Below are positions 24,501 to 37,822 of a stretch of 64,000 nucleotides of DNA, in pieces (the stretch's first letter is position 1; every line of letters starts with the position of its first letter). This stretch comes from Motacilla alba alba (lineage: Eukaryota; Chordata; Aves; Passeriformes; Motacillidae). Location of the stretch: assembly GCF_015832195.1 (NCBI RefSeq), contig NC_052019.1, positions 46,627,016-46,691,015 of the forward strand, in the 5' to 3' direction. The notes under the pieces were generated by a model, which worked only from the letters and a program-made list of their open reading frames with translations, had not been told where the DNA came from and did not search any database. Position numbers and translations under genes: made by a program.

Positions 24501-25576
24501 TTTTGCAATACAGTAAAATGAATGTGTCAGATTAGTTAAAATTGGCACCCTCAGCCCAGAAGCCCAAACTGGATTTAACAGTGAATAAGAATAGGGATAT
24601 CATCCAGTAAATAATGGAAAGCCAACTTGCCTGAACCAGAAAATTATTTCAGAGTATTATGCTGATACTTACTTTGGGGTAACAGAAAGCTGCCATTGCA
24701 AATCAGCAATAAACTTTGCTTTTGTCATCAAAATAAAGAAGGATGTTTCTCACATTTTGAATTTTTACATGACAGGTAGGTAAGATATTCCTTCCAGCAG
24801 AATTTCCTGTTAAAAATCAAAGCCTTGGCTAGATGTGAGAACAAGGTAGATAAACCATCCTGAATTCCTACTTAACTTGCAGAGCATTATGCCCTTGTTA
24901 GGAGGTCAGACTGTTGGGAATATCATAGGTCATGCTACATCCAAGCACTCTGGAGTAAGAGACATATGAAAAGATGTCAGAACAAATAAGGGTCAATAGC
25001 AGAGAAGGAGTTAACTCAGTCATCTGTGAAAGAATTAAAATGCTCAGTGCTTTAGGAAATCTCTTTGGATCTGCTTATAAGTGTAATTTGGCCAGGACAC
25101 TGTCATTCCCAGGTTAGAGCTGTATCTTTAATACTAATTATTTTGGTTTATTTCTACATGAACCATCTTTTTTTCAGATTAAAAAGGTAACTGTTTTAAT
25201 TTAACAATACCCAGGTTTTTTCCCTGTCTGAAAACTGATACTTTGTAAGTGTTCAGGATTATAAGGCATGATAAATTCTTGATAAAATTAGAACATGTAT
25301 GCTTTTTATGTATGTTTTTATATTATCAAGATATTTTATCAATTCCAGATAGTCACAAAACATTAAAATTGAACACTGAGCACATTTAAAAGACTCATCT
25401 TGCCTTGCAACCAAGAGTGTTAGCACAGTGCAGATAATTCTTGATATTCTAACTGAGCAAGGAAGACAAAACTGGCAGTTTCCTGTATAAAAGTATTTAT
25501 AGGGGTTGGAGTTCTCAAGGACATCAGTCCAAAAGCATGGGAGAAAAAATGCCTATAATTGCTACCAAAAGTCAGA

Positions 25577-25630
25577 GCTGATTTAGGAAAAAAAGCTGAT
25601 GTAGGAAAATACCCCGATACAGGAAACAAA
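25577..25630. repeat. 18-bp tandem repeat, 3 copies
   Basis: Three successive 18-bp units (25577-25594, 25595-25612, 25613-25630) share a [GAT][TGA][TC]AGGAAA core. The period is six codons and the plus-strand frame is open, reading ADLGKK, ADVGKY and PDTGNK. The frame stays open from 25559 to about 25735. No start codon or firm splice acceptor supports coding. Confidence 0.7.
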
Positions 25631-25837
25631 GAAGCGAGGCAGCAAAGGGTTCAGAGGAAAGTCTTTCAAAAATCAGAAGATTTTTCAAAAATCGAAGTTA
25701 GTAAAGGAAACATAATAAATAATAAAAATACACAATAAAATGGTCCTTTTTTAACCTACACAAATACTTATTTTGAGTGTGAGCTGGTGCTTGTGGGACA
25801 GAAGAAGGCAGAGGTTTTATTTAGCTAATGGTTAATT

Positions 25838-25885
25838 CAAAAGCAACTAGGCGAGAAAATCCAAAAGCAACTAGAAGAGAAAATG
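25838..25885. repeat. 24-bp tandem duplication
   Basis: CAAAAGCAACTAG followed by GAGAAAAT occurs at 25838-25861 and again at 25862-25885 with two or three differences. It lies about 200 bp from the 18-bp triplicate, so this 300-bp stretch is locally prone to small duplications. Confidence 0.85.
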
Positions 25886-28800
25886 CAAGTGTATTAGATG
25901 CTTCACATGTTCATTTTAGATTCAAATGCTCCTGAGCAGTGCACTGCCCATTTCAGTACAGAAAAAAAAAAATCTTAGACTTTCTAGTCAAATAGGATAT
26001 TTATTTCTGCAGCACAGTCTGATTATTATGGATCTGCTCCCACAGGCTTCATGCAACCCCTTCCTTAAGACTGTTTCCTATAGCTCCATAATCCACAACG
26101 CTGTTCCACAGAATAGCAGGCTAATCACTGCCCTACTTTTAAAAATGCAAAGTTTTTGACATGCTGTGTAATGATGTATCCCAAACAGTCAATAAACCTG
26201 TCCAGCAGACTCCTCCTCCATTTCCTTGCTTGCTGTTATCTCTCTGAGCACCTTGTATTGTAGAGTTTCAGTTAGATTGCAATGTCTTTGGGCCAGAGGC
26301 CATGCAAATCACCTATGGTTCCACACAAATATTAAGAGCAAAATCTGACTTTGGAGCCTCACAATGCTTTGCAAATTTTAAATCTAAGAAGAAGGCTCAA
26401 AGTTTTAGGCATTCCTAGATGGACAACTGAGAGACAGCATTCCACAGGCTATCAAATAAATGAGAGTAAAAGGTGAGGAAAAAGAAAAGTTTTTCACAGC
26501 CTTCCTAAGCATTTTTTTCCACATTTCCAATTAAGTCTTTGAGCTATAAATGTAAGTTTCTGATTATATGGATATATATCAGTAACTCAGCTCTCAACTC
26601 CTTTATGAAACTAAAACTGCAGGTCCTGGTTCTGCAGAAGTCAAAGTTAATTACTGCCACAGTCAGGAGGTTTTGTGTCTAAGTGACATGGGACTCTCAA
26701 AACGGGTTGCCACCATGAACTCTGTCATTAAAGCTACTAATATTCACAAACTGGATTTGGCACTGCTTGGCACCTTCCTTTACATCATTAGGCTCTATAG
26801 GATATCCACCTTTATCTGATAAAATTATATATTATGTTACAGAAACCACTAAAACTGCAAATTTTACCAGTGTCTTCAAAGAGTTGTGGCAGGGGGAAAT
26901 AAACTGAAGCAAGGGATTGTAGTCCAAGTACGCAATAAAAGCATTGAGATACTAAGCAGGAGGAAGTTACACTCCTGCATCACCATGTGCTACCTCAGTG
27001 CCCAACCACATGAAATCAGGTTCAGGTGAAGAGGAAGAGCAAAATGAGGTCATTCCATCTGGAACAAAATGTTTGACTGGGGGGGAAAAAAAATACATTC
27101 TGCAGTGTCCAGACACCTGTTTTACCCATAATGCAAAAAAACCCTTACTCAGTAACTCAAGAGGGCATAAGAGCAAAACAAAAATTACAGAAGTTAGTTT
27201 TGAGAGATTTGTGGAATGTGCAAATTAAGTTTTCCCTTTGATCAGCTTTATCCAATTTTTTTCCCTGGTGTTAAACAAAAGTGACATTCGGGAATGAGCC
27301 TCACTGATCCAGAGCAATATGCAGTGGAGTCTGCAGCTGTGGCAGGAGTTGAAGCCCACTGGTCCCTTTGCATCAACTGAGCTTCTGAACAGGATTTTGC
27401 TCTCTGGGAACAAAATGCAAGGATGAGGTCAGGAGTCCTGCCCCTGGCTTTTCTTTGCTCTTCAGTCACAGTTAGGGCGTCATCCACCCACACCCCAAAC
27501 ATGAGTCACAGTGCAAATACAGCCATTGTTTTAAGATGTCCCAAGGTCTTGAATTGCAAAGTCCAGATTTGGCTCTGAATATTTTTCCCCAAAAATCAGA
27601 GCTGTTCAGACATGGACTATAATTTTGTTTGAAGCCTGTGTAGAAGAGCTCAGTCCTGGTACACCACAAAGGCCTCACGTCTCCCTAGGGAGAATCCCAC
27701 CCTCCAGACTGTAATACCCAGGAAATTAGGAGAACAGAATTGAGACAAGCCATGTCTTGTGAGGTTGGACATATGCAAACTGCTCAATCCTTTCTGCCTC
27801 AATATGGGAGGCCAGTTTCCCCACATTTTTACTGCCACGCCAAAACCAAGCAGTAGAAGCTGATGTAATGGAAAGAGAACATGGATTGGGTAATTTACAT
27901 CCTTCTGCTGCAGCACAAGTGACTTTATCAAAAAAGCATCCTCTAGGTTCAGCCCTTTGTCTTGGGTAGCTCTACTTTACACAGTCTGATCACACATAAG
28001 CCATTTTTTCACCAAAATGCAGTTAGGCTTATCAGCATATGCTCTATAGATACAGATCTAATAATCCTTGTATAACAGGGTGTCCAACTCCTAAATTCCT
28101 TGCTGTGAGATGGAAGCTACCTATTCACCCCAAACACATTCAAGTGTTCCAGTACAAAGAGTTCTCTTATTACTAGTGAAATATGTACACTATAGTACCT
28201 TGGTAACTTGCTGTATGCTTGGGGTCTGCAGTTTGAGATAACTGACAAATACCTGCTATTTTCCTTCTTAGCTTTCTGAAACTGGCATGGATATTTGGTT
28301 CATTTAATGATGCCCCTTAAAGACAAAGCAGCGGCCACAGAATTCATCTTGGATACCAGCCCCCTAGAAAGGGGTGCATGTAAATGGTGCTCAAAGAGGC
28401 GAGTTCTGACATTCAGCCCCATAACTCTGCAAGTAGCTGCAATTTTGATCTGCTCTGAAGAGCCGATACGGTGCCTGGCTGTCTCTTTGTTGTAAGAGGC
28501 TGGGAATTTCCTGCAAAGCATGTAATATGCTTGAGGCATCAAGTTTTTTACATTTATTTGCCAAAAAAGGGTGTATTATTTGGCATTTTTCCATGGTGAC
28601 TTAATTCAAGGGCTATGAACAAAATGGAAATGCAAATGGAAAACACCTTTCAGTTACAAAATGCCACTTGCACGCACTCTGAATGTTGATAGTGTAAACC
28701 ACAATAAGCACCAAAAGAACCAAGATAAAACACCAAAGAGATTCCTATCCGCATCAGCAGGTAACTAAAAGCACCATTTAGCTAAGCACAGCAGATGCTT

Positions 28801-29930
28801 TAGTTCAGTAGCCAATGCAACAGGGTCAGGGTGAGGAATAGTGGGGTTTGTCCCCATACTGTGATCCTGAGAGGCACAACACAACTGTGCCTTGTCTCAA
28901 TTTCTCTGTCACAGGCAGATGAAATATACCTGCCTCATTTTGACCACAGGGCAGAACATAATACAATAGTACTGCAAAATTATTTTATCTCAAGTCCTGC
29001 ACATAAAGTTTCTTATGGCTTTTTCTGAAGTTACAAGATTCTATAAAGGACCTCTCAACTAAGAAAGGTCTCAGTCCTCCTTTGTTCTAAAGTGTGATGC
29101 CATGAGCATTGAATTTCAGGAGGGCTAGAGAGGTGGCCACATCATCTATGAACTAAGCTGATTTAAGAGCTTGCCTTGCTTTGAACACAAGAGATTACAA
29201 TACCACATACAGGAGATGTAGTTTTGGGATCCCTAAATCAAACCAGGTTTTCCAGCTATTTTTTACTTTACCTGTGATTTTTTTGTGATAAACTTGAGAT
29301 ACCTGAAAGCATTAAAAAGCCTAGCATCTGAGCGTTTAGCTTTTTTTCTCCTTTCATCATCCTCCTTTAAACAGACCCTATAAAAGGAGAGGCATTGTTA
29401 TTGCTAGCAATTTCAAGAAAGGTCTTGGTCACAACTTCAATTCATGTTTTAGCAGGCCTAAACATTGCAAATCCAAATCTTATCTACTAGGATAACATGA
29501 AGAATGCCTCCAGTTTGTCAGACACTCACTTGTCCCCAGTCAGGCCAAATACAAAAGACCCCGTTCTTGAAGCCCTTCAAAGCCCCATTTCCTTCACCTT
29601 TTTAATTTTAAAAGCAGGGGAAGTTTGTTTCTCTTCTTAGAAGGACTACTTTTCCTAGACCACCCAAACAAACTGCTTTTCATGTTTGTAGCATCCTCGA
29701 GGCCGAGACTGAGATATTTCACAGAAAAGTCTGTGAATATGAGCAAGGGAAACCAAGTAGATAGTGTCCATCAGCAGGGATAAGACCGAATCACTGTTTG
29801 TGAAGTACACCCAAAAAGCAATGTAATGAAAACATGTTGCATCTTCAGGCTCCTGGGACCTGCCTGTTTGATCTTTAAACTTCAGCCTTGCTCCTATGCT
29901 GACCACCACTGCACGGCCAAAACCACTTAC

Positions 29931-29985
29931 CGGAGAACCTGAACTCTATTGTCTCTTCCAATCTTGGTTCTCAGATTAGAATTTC
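29931..29985 (-). other. Candidate coding exon, minus strand
   Basis: On the minus strand the acceptor TTTCACCATCCCTTGCAG and the donor CCG|GTAAGTGG are both strong. They bound 55 bp that are open in one frame: two bases, 17 codons (NSNLRTKIGRDNRVQVL), then two bases. The other frames contain stops. It can follow an exon ending after one codon base, which is how the 63170-63301 candidate ends. They are 33 kb apart and nothing ties them together. I do not recognise the peptide. It is either a genuine short exon of a large-intron gene or a chance pair of splice sites. Confidence 0.2.
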
Positions 29986-32939
29986 CTGCAAGGGATGGTG
30001 AAACCTGCTCAAGTCAGCTACATGGTCTGGTGACATTTTTGTAGCCAAATTTTTGTTTGTGAAACCACAAGCTATGCTCAACAACTTGGAGCGTCTTAAG
30101 AGAGATACAATGCCAGTGGGGCAGTCAGAAGCAGACAACAATCAAGCTTTTGGAAAGCCAAGACTTATCACATGGTTAAGGCCAGAATTTGTTTAAAAGT
30201 GATCCTTTAATGCAAATGTTGAGTGCAGATTTCCTTGAGGTGATGTAATATTAAGAGTTCAAATGTGGCAATAGCTAGACTGATCATGAGACAGCAAAGG
30301 AGGGAAGAGCATCCTCAGACTTCCTACAAACTATTGCTCTTCCAGTTGTTATTTTTGTTGTATTACCTTCCTATGGGATGTGCTATAGTACCTCATCACA
30401 GGTGTTTCAGAACCTTGATCAATACGCAGTTTTGTAGCAAAATGCTACAGATTTTTAAGAAAACTATTAAATTGCTGTTGTCACTGTCTTGACTTTTGTT
30501 GTCTTGTATTTCATACAGCCAGCTGATGTTCAAATGTGTTTTGTGATTTTAATCTTCTCCCTTAGGCTTTCCCACAAAACTCTACCACATACTTATTCAG
30601 CAAATTAACTAAATTATTTCCTTCCCAAATAAAAGCTTAGATCTGCATGGGGAAGGCTGATGGATTGTAGCAGAAAAGTCTGGAATTGTAAAGTCACTGA
30701 CTAACTGCAAATCAGCTACAACTATGGATCAAGGAAGTGTGGATTGAAAGAAGAACCTAGTGAGACAAATTCTGATTTTTTTTTATAATCTGTAGCTTCA
30801 CTGACATAAGCTGAACTACAATCAGACTCCTCTAGTTGCTCATCTCCACAGTACACTTGGCTATACACATGCAACACTGGCTATTTTCACCACAACCAAC
30901 CCATTAGGGAAACTTCTTCCCTTTTCAAGCTATAAGATTATAAGCAATATACATTTTAAAGAAAATACATAACTTCATGCTTCTTTAGAAGCCACTTACA
31001 AAACCGCAGCGCAAGCACCTATTCAGTCTCTAGAACTAACATTGACCCACAATCCCCTCAGGCCAAAGGTGCAGAACCTCTCAAGCTAAGACAACCCTTC
31101 CCCTTTTCCTCAGGGAGCCAACAGCTCTGGGTAGACCCTGTGGGGCCTGATGGGGCCCATCTGACTGAGTGGAGATCACACTTCTTTTAGCAGAGGCAGG
31201 AGCACTTCCTCACTGCACCTCATCCATCACAGACAAGCAAGGGAAGGGTGAAAGTTGGAGAGCTGGTGTCACAGGGCTCGCATGACCCCCCTCAGTGCTC
31301 ATCTCAGTCATGTTCCAGGGGCTCTTGGATGCAGGCTTGTGCCTTAACCAAAATTTTCAGTGCCTATTGCTCTTCAATCCTACACAACTACTGGGTGGCC
31401 TTTTAGGCAGATGCTGGAGAACATCCCCCATCACTCATCCCAGTGGAGAGATTGCCTTCCAGGGCAGGCTGTCTGCACCAGTGCCAGGGATGATGATGGA
31501 AAGGGGCTCTGTTTTCTTCATTTTTAATGTAGGGATTTGAGTAGGAGCTGAATCCTGTCAAGTGTTTCCTGTCCTGCACACACCCTTGTCAAAGAGCTCT
31601 TTGGAGAATACAGAAAGAGGATTAATGCTAATAGCTATCTGCCTGTCATTTGAAAATCTCAAGCAGCACTTGCTGGATTTTCCTCATGAATCTCTAACTC
31701 ACGATACTGCAAGGACACCTGAAAGGAAACTCTGCAGGGAGTACTGCCACACCAAGCAACAAGGTGGACAAATGGCCCTTCAGGGTATGGGTGTGGATCA
31801 CAGCTGATGCACCAGATGTGCAGAAGCCTTTTGGAGCAGGGAGAAGGCCTGCATTTGAAGTCATTTTGCCATCAAAGTAGAAGCTCATTCCATTCAGTCA
31901 TGTGCTCCAGTTCATTCCGCTGTGTGTTTCAGACACAGTCCCCCCAGGACTGCACTCATGTAGCACTGTTAGTAACACTGCTACCCAGACACTCCTCCTC
32001 ATCCAGCACCAGCACCTAGACCTGCAACTGTGTAGCAGATCTCAAACTTTCTGGATGAGGCTAACAGCTTCATTGGTCAGACCCTAATGAAGGATTCAAT
32101 CCTGATCCCATAGGAACCCCCAACAGGAATGATTTTTGTGTTTTACTTAAATAAATAAAATAACCAGACCACAGCTTTTGTCACATATAATTCTTGTAAC
32201 AAGGAAGCAGAAGAAAACACAAGGCAGAAAGAACTGATATGATGACCAAGAGCTCACAGATCCAAAACATAGCCCCACACAATCTTCTACAAAGCCAGCT
32301 AACTCTAGGCCATCCAGGCCCAATAAACATCATTTTTTAACCACAAAAGTAACATTTGCATTATACTAACAGCAGACTTTCTCTTCATTTCATTTGGAAT
32401 TTATTCACTGGGTTTTGAGGAGGGTTTTTGTAATGCTGTTTGGAGATTTTTTGTTGTTTGTGGCTTGAGTGTTTTTTAACCTGCAAAACATATGACTTTT
32501 TTTCTTTCCCCTTTTTTCATGTTCTTTAAAATCAAGATATTCTGCTTAACATTCCTTAGGATGTGTGTTTTAAAATAGAGAAGTCACCAGCCACTGAGGT
32601 TCAGTGCTACTCTAACACCATAAAAAATTTCTATGGCTTTTGCTTTGTTTACCTGCATGAATTTTAACAAAGAAATGCAAAAAGTTTTACAAAATTTGCA
32701 TCTCAGTGTCAGCCAGACTAGGTGCCAGAAAGAAGCACGTGGATGTATTTCTAGGACACAACTGAAAGCAAACATTGCATACAGTAATCAATTGGGTATG
32801 AAGTGAAAAAAAGTGTCTGAGCCTTAACTGTGAAAAAAACCCAGAATATTCCAGCTGTGTCTCTCTAAAAACAAATGAAATGGTAGAGAGTGGGCTGGGC
32901 TTATAGCTGTGAAGGCCAGCCTTCCCCACCAGCCCCAGG

Positions 32940-33090
32940 CCAGCCGGCTTTTACTCTTTAATGGCTCCATGCCCTCTAATTAAGGTCTCCAAATACAATC
33001 CCTTTGAACAAATGTTTACATTTGTCTTGCTAATTCCCATTACTTGATAATCAGAGGCCCCTGCAGTTACCTCAACACGGAGAAGATGAA
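32940..33090. promoter_or_regulatory. Candidate conserved enhancer-like element
   Basis: Unique AT-rich sequence with TAATTA (32977-32982, homeodomain-like), CTTTGAA (33002-33008, TCF/LEF-like) and TGTTTAC (33013-33019, forkhead-like). The last lies inside an exact 8-bp inverted repeat, ACAAATGT-TT-ACATTTGT (33008-33025). No repeat family or open frame accounts for it. The site cluster is suggestive only. Confidence 0.2.
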
Positions 33091-36000
33091 CCAAAGACAT
33101 CATTGGATTGGGGGTGTTGACATTTAAATGCCTGATTTACACAAATGTGAACACTTGCAGGTGAAAGAAATGAGTGAGCAAAACTGACAACACACTTTTA
33201 AACTGCACGTAAAAACCTGAAAACACCACTGGTAGAATTATAAACTCAGGTATCACATGGTATTCTTACAACACTAACTGCTTTTAAAAATATATCTTGC
33301 TCAAAATTTTTCTTTAAAAACAATGAGTAACACAGAAGAGAAGAAGAGTTGCCTTTTCCTTCTGACAGTCATTTGCTGCCTGTGCTGCTCTCCCTTGAGC
33401 GGGTCATTGCAGCTCATTTGGGCTGTCTTTAGTCAAATAAATGAGTCCATGTCACCAGAGTGCTGTAAACAAGCAGGCACTTCAACAGATGTGAGCCAGT
33501 CTAACCTGGGTTTAGGGGACTACAGAAGCACTTGGACAGCTGAGATAGAGGCAAGAGAGTCGAGCAGATGACAACTAGGGAAAGAGCTTCTTGTTCTGAA
33601 TTACTTCTGTCACTGGAGTGAGCACATAAAGCTGTGACTCTAAGAAAAAGAGCTGAGAACTACAGAGAAACACAGAGGTGTGTGGGAATTGGTAACTCTG
33701 GTTTGTTGAATATTGCATTTGTGCATTCTTGTGATGCTGAGAAACATCGTAAAACAATTCCTGTTTTGCCTACTTTGGAAAAAGAAAACCAAAGTCAAAA
33801 ACAAACGATAAAAGCAGAGGGAAAAGACAAAAGAAGCTAAAGGGGATGGAAAATGTGTCGTGTCATCTCAGGCAAGAGCTGAGGGTATGGCAGTGCAGTG
33901 GAGACATGAAATGGCTTGGTCAGAGGGCTGTATCACAGCAGATGTGGCAAGCACGGCTCAGCTGGGGGCTATCACACCAAAGCATGCAGGGTACTGCATG
34001 GGTACATGCCAGCTGCCCTTCTGTCCAGGACAGCCAATGTGAACCTCACATCACCCCACCCGCAGCCATCAGCAAGGTGAAAGACCCTCAGCTTCCCACT
34101 CAGTTGGGAGAACAAAGGTCCCAGCTCTTCTCAACAGCAGGCATACATTTCTTTTCAGTCCACTAGGTAGGGCCAAGTCACAATCTTTTCTTCAAAATCA
34201 AGATGCCCACTTATACCTTAACTTGTAATGGGTGTTTGCATTTTTCCTTCCTCCTATCTTATACACCACATCCCTGCCTAGAGCAAGATTTTATGGGCAA
34301 ATATAAAATTCAGATAATGAAGGTTTATTGTAAAAATGCTGGCACATTGTTACGAACATGGGACAAGCTGGCGCCACCATAACTGAGCAGACATTTAAAT
34401 GGGCAGTAGCTTTTTCAGAAGGGTGGACACTTGGGTGCACAACACCTAAGCCATTTCTCAAAACCTCCTTATCCAGCCACTTCCACAAATTAAGAGCAAC
34501 AACTGCTTTTTGTAGTAGCAAAAATGAAACACTAGAACACCCACACTCTGCTTACACGCTCCGTGCCAGGAGCCACATGCTCACCTTTACTAGGAACAGC
34601 CCAACACAATGGCTATCAGTCCTTGAATCACAAACTATAAGGAGTCCTTCCTCTAACTGAAACTCATGTTGTGACTGTGGGAAGCTAGGCCACCCTCTTC
34701 TCTGCTCTTTTTCCAAGGGTCTTGTTTATATCTGTCCAGGGCAGTATTTCTCAATTCTGCTGCTTTCAGCAGTGCCTACACCAGCACAGCTGTGCCAGCT
34801 CTGACACGCTAGCAGTAATACCAACTACTCCAGATCCAAACACATGGAGATCAAGGTGGGCTGCTACAGGTCTGCCAAGAAATCCAACTTTCATGTGCAC
34901 AGCAGGGGCCACAGCTCCTGGGATATCAGGTAGCCAAGCAGCTTGCAGCCCAGTGCTGGCAGCATGCATTATTCTGGTGCACTTGCTGCACTGGCTGAAA
35001 ACACCCATTAAAGCCTCTGCTCTCATTTAGCAGGTCCAGGTCCCAGCTCTTCCATCAAAGTCAGACCACACCTAGACACTGATCAGTCTGACAGTCTTTT
35101 TAAAACCAAATCCGTGGTAGTTTTTTGAGGAGGCTGCTTCTAAAGTACTAAACCAACTATTAGCAGCTGTACAAAGTGATTGTTTGCCAGAAGATCCAAG
35201 AGACCTTGCTCTGCATAAATCCCCTCATTTTTATTACTGAAATGAAAAGCAAAGGCAAGGAAAAATAAATTTAGTTGCCTGAAACAATGTCTTGCTTGAC
35301 TTACATTTTCTTAAGCCTTTTGACACAAAATGGCAATGTTTTAAAATGGTCTTGGAAGAAAATATTCTTTTACAAATATTTTTTGAACAGCCAAACAGGA
35401 CAAAAACAAACTCCTATAATATTAATTGGCATCACCGAATACCCATTTTGATGCACACTGTGAAGTACACCCAGCCCTGAAGAGCTGATTTGATCACTAT
35501 CTGCCTACATGCTCATTTCCTGCAGACACTAACACAGGCAAGCTCAATTTGCTCAGACACTGATATTCAGTCTTTTTCCAGATAGGTGCTGCAGGGGTTC
35601 AAAGAGTCAGCCACTCCTCTGTCTTGAGATGCTGGAGCTTTTTACCTCAAATTCCACTCTTGCATTTGCTTCCTCGTTCTTGAGGAGCTCTCCCTCTTTC
35701 TTCTTTTGGCATTGTCCCTTATGGCAATCTTTTTCTATCACCTATTTCTCTCCACCCCTCTGTATTGAATTAAACAATATCATAATGCAGTAAACAGCCC
35801 AGTAACCCAGGTCAGCATATGGCATTCATAAGTTTTCATTGTGCAGCTCTAACTCTGTGACTGCCTTTGTTGAAATGTCCTGAACTTTGCAAAGGTCTGA
35901 ACTGTGTGATAAAGACAGGACCTCAACAGCGGTAGAAAATCCATCTTGTTGGAGCTGAATAGCCAGCCAGCAGCCAGAGACAAACTGTGAGGGGCAGGCA

Positions 36001-37664
36001 GGAAAGAGGATGTCCAGCTTCACTGGGTCTATGCATGTAAATCAAGTCATACTCTGCACATGCTCCAAGTCTACTCACACCACACAGAAAGCATCCATAA
36101 AGCACAACCAGCTTCTGGCTGGTAGGTCGGAGCTCATCAGTCCCCCTGGCCAGAACATCTGGGCACAGCTGCTGCAGAGCACTAGGCAAGTGGGACAGCA
36201 GCATAACACAGCCTGCACACCAGGATCACTGTGATCATGGGAGAAATCCTTACTTGTCTCTCTTCACTCACCATTAATGAAGGAGGAATATTCTCAACCC
36301 ACCCCTAAGAATTATGCAAAACATTTTGTTATTGATCATTAGTTGAAAAAATCCTCTCTTTAATGTGGCCATTGAGTCTGACAGCTAATTTAGTTGTAAA
36401 CATGCAGAAAGCAGCAAAAAGAACAAGCAAGAGGAGCAAGGCACAATCAGTTCCTGTGTTATGCTTGGTGGTGCTACACAGGTTACACTGGGAGCTGTAT
36501 TAGCATATGACCTACATTTTAAAATTAATTTTGTTCTCAAGTTAGGTGTTCAGGGTTTTTTACTCCTGCAGGCAATTGGTGTTATTGTATGTGTATTAAT
36601 ATATCAGCTCCACCATGTGTTTCCCCTCCCCTCCAGTGTTTGCAAGGGAGGCTTTAAGTAGCAGGGGGAGGGTCTTCTCATAATCAAGGTCCAAGCATTG
36701 CTGACTCTCCTGTTTTGCACACTGCAACACTCATGTCAGCAAAGCAGCAGTAACAACGGATGAGTGTTCACATGGGACCACTCAAAGCTCCAAGGACAAA
36801 GAATAATCTGTATTGGAAATAGAGGAGGAGGAAGAAACTAAATGAGAAGGCAGAACCAGTTAAGGTTTGCAAGGTAAAAAAAAAAACCAAAAAAACCCCC
36901 AAACTATAAAGAAATCAAAAGGAGTAAATTTGGAGGAGGGTTAGAAGAAATGTTTCAGCAAGTCTTTGAAAGAGGTGAAGCACAAATCTTGAGAGTAAGT
37001 TGATATGAATAGCTAAAATTATTACCATAATAGATGTCTTTTTGAAATGCTCTGATGAGAAACAAACTTTGCATAAGTGGGAAGTAGTATTTGATTTCTG
37101 CTCAGTTATTCTACAGGCAAGGCTGCATATGGAAGTGTTAAAAGCTAGGATGCCATTTATTTTCATAAATAAATGGTTTGGGGGATTATGACACAGAGAC
37201 AATTAGACAACCTCTGAGAAGCACTTTAAAAGACCCCTTGGGAAGTATGAAAGTATCAGGAAGAAAACACAGATACACTAATTTTGAAACACACAAGACC
37301 AAGTGATTATAGGAATTGTGGCCCAGCAGAGCACTTAAAAATAACCTTAATTTCAGACACTGAGAAAAAAATGACAGGAATTAGTACTGGTGACCAATCC
37401 TCAGAGACAACACCATACTCACTGAATCAGCACTTCATAGGACATTAAAGGAGCTAATACAAACTGAAATAGGACCCTTCCACAAGAAGTCTTTTCTCTG
37501 AAGAAGAAACCCCTTCCTTCTCTCTCTGGGAAAATTTGCTCCATCTACTATGTTTCATGGTACCTTGTGGTATTTGCATTACCTGTAACCAGCTCTAGGA
37601 ATTTCCAGTTCCTCATGTTAGGGAATTACTACCTCAGATGTTAAATAGATGTTAAAATTTTGTC

Positions 37665-37822
37665 ACTGGCCCACAAGATATCCTTGTCACTGAACAGGAG
37701 ACACACGGATTTAACAGATGGACCACCCAATGAATAAGAAATTGGCTGTATGGCAGTTGTGATCAATGGCTCAAGGTCCAAGTGGAGACCAGTGACCAGT
37801 GACATTCCACAGGGTTTCTTGC
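37665..37822 (+). mobile_element. CR1 LINE ORF2 (reverse transcriptase) fragment
   Basis: About 155 bp in plus orientation resemble the CR1 ORF2 region encoding part of the reverse transcriptase. The recognisable blocks are 'atatccttgtcact', 'gatggaccacccaatgaata', 'aaattggctgtatgg', 'gtgatcaatggctcaaggtc' and 'aagtggagaccagtgacc'. The reading frame is broken by stops and small deletions, so nothing functional remains. Sequence on both sides departs from CR1, so this is a small internal relic without the 3' end. Confidence 0.8.

Larger units (their letters stand above)
21527..37664. other. Non-coding unique sequence, no gene seen
   Basis: Mainly unique sequence. It holds two short tandem repeats near 25.6-25.9 kb, a candidate minus-strand exon at 29.9 kb, an AT-rich regulatory-like segment near 33.0 kb and an A/C-rich patch at about 36877-36902. 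Open frames at 23659-24033 (minus) and 24097-24471 (plus) are each 124 codons long, with no recognisable domain. I see no supported gene. Confidence 0.5.

Noticed and set aside
36461..36661. Plus-strand frame with a hydrophobic, membrane-like stretch
   Set aside because: The hydrophobicity comes from a T-rich tract. There is no conserved motif or exon border.
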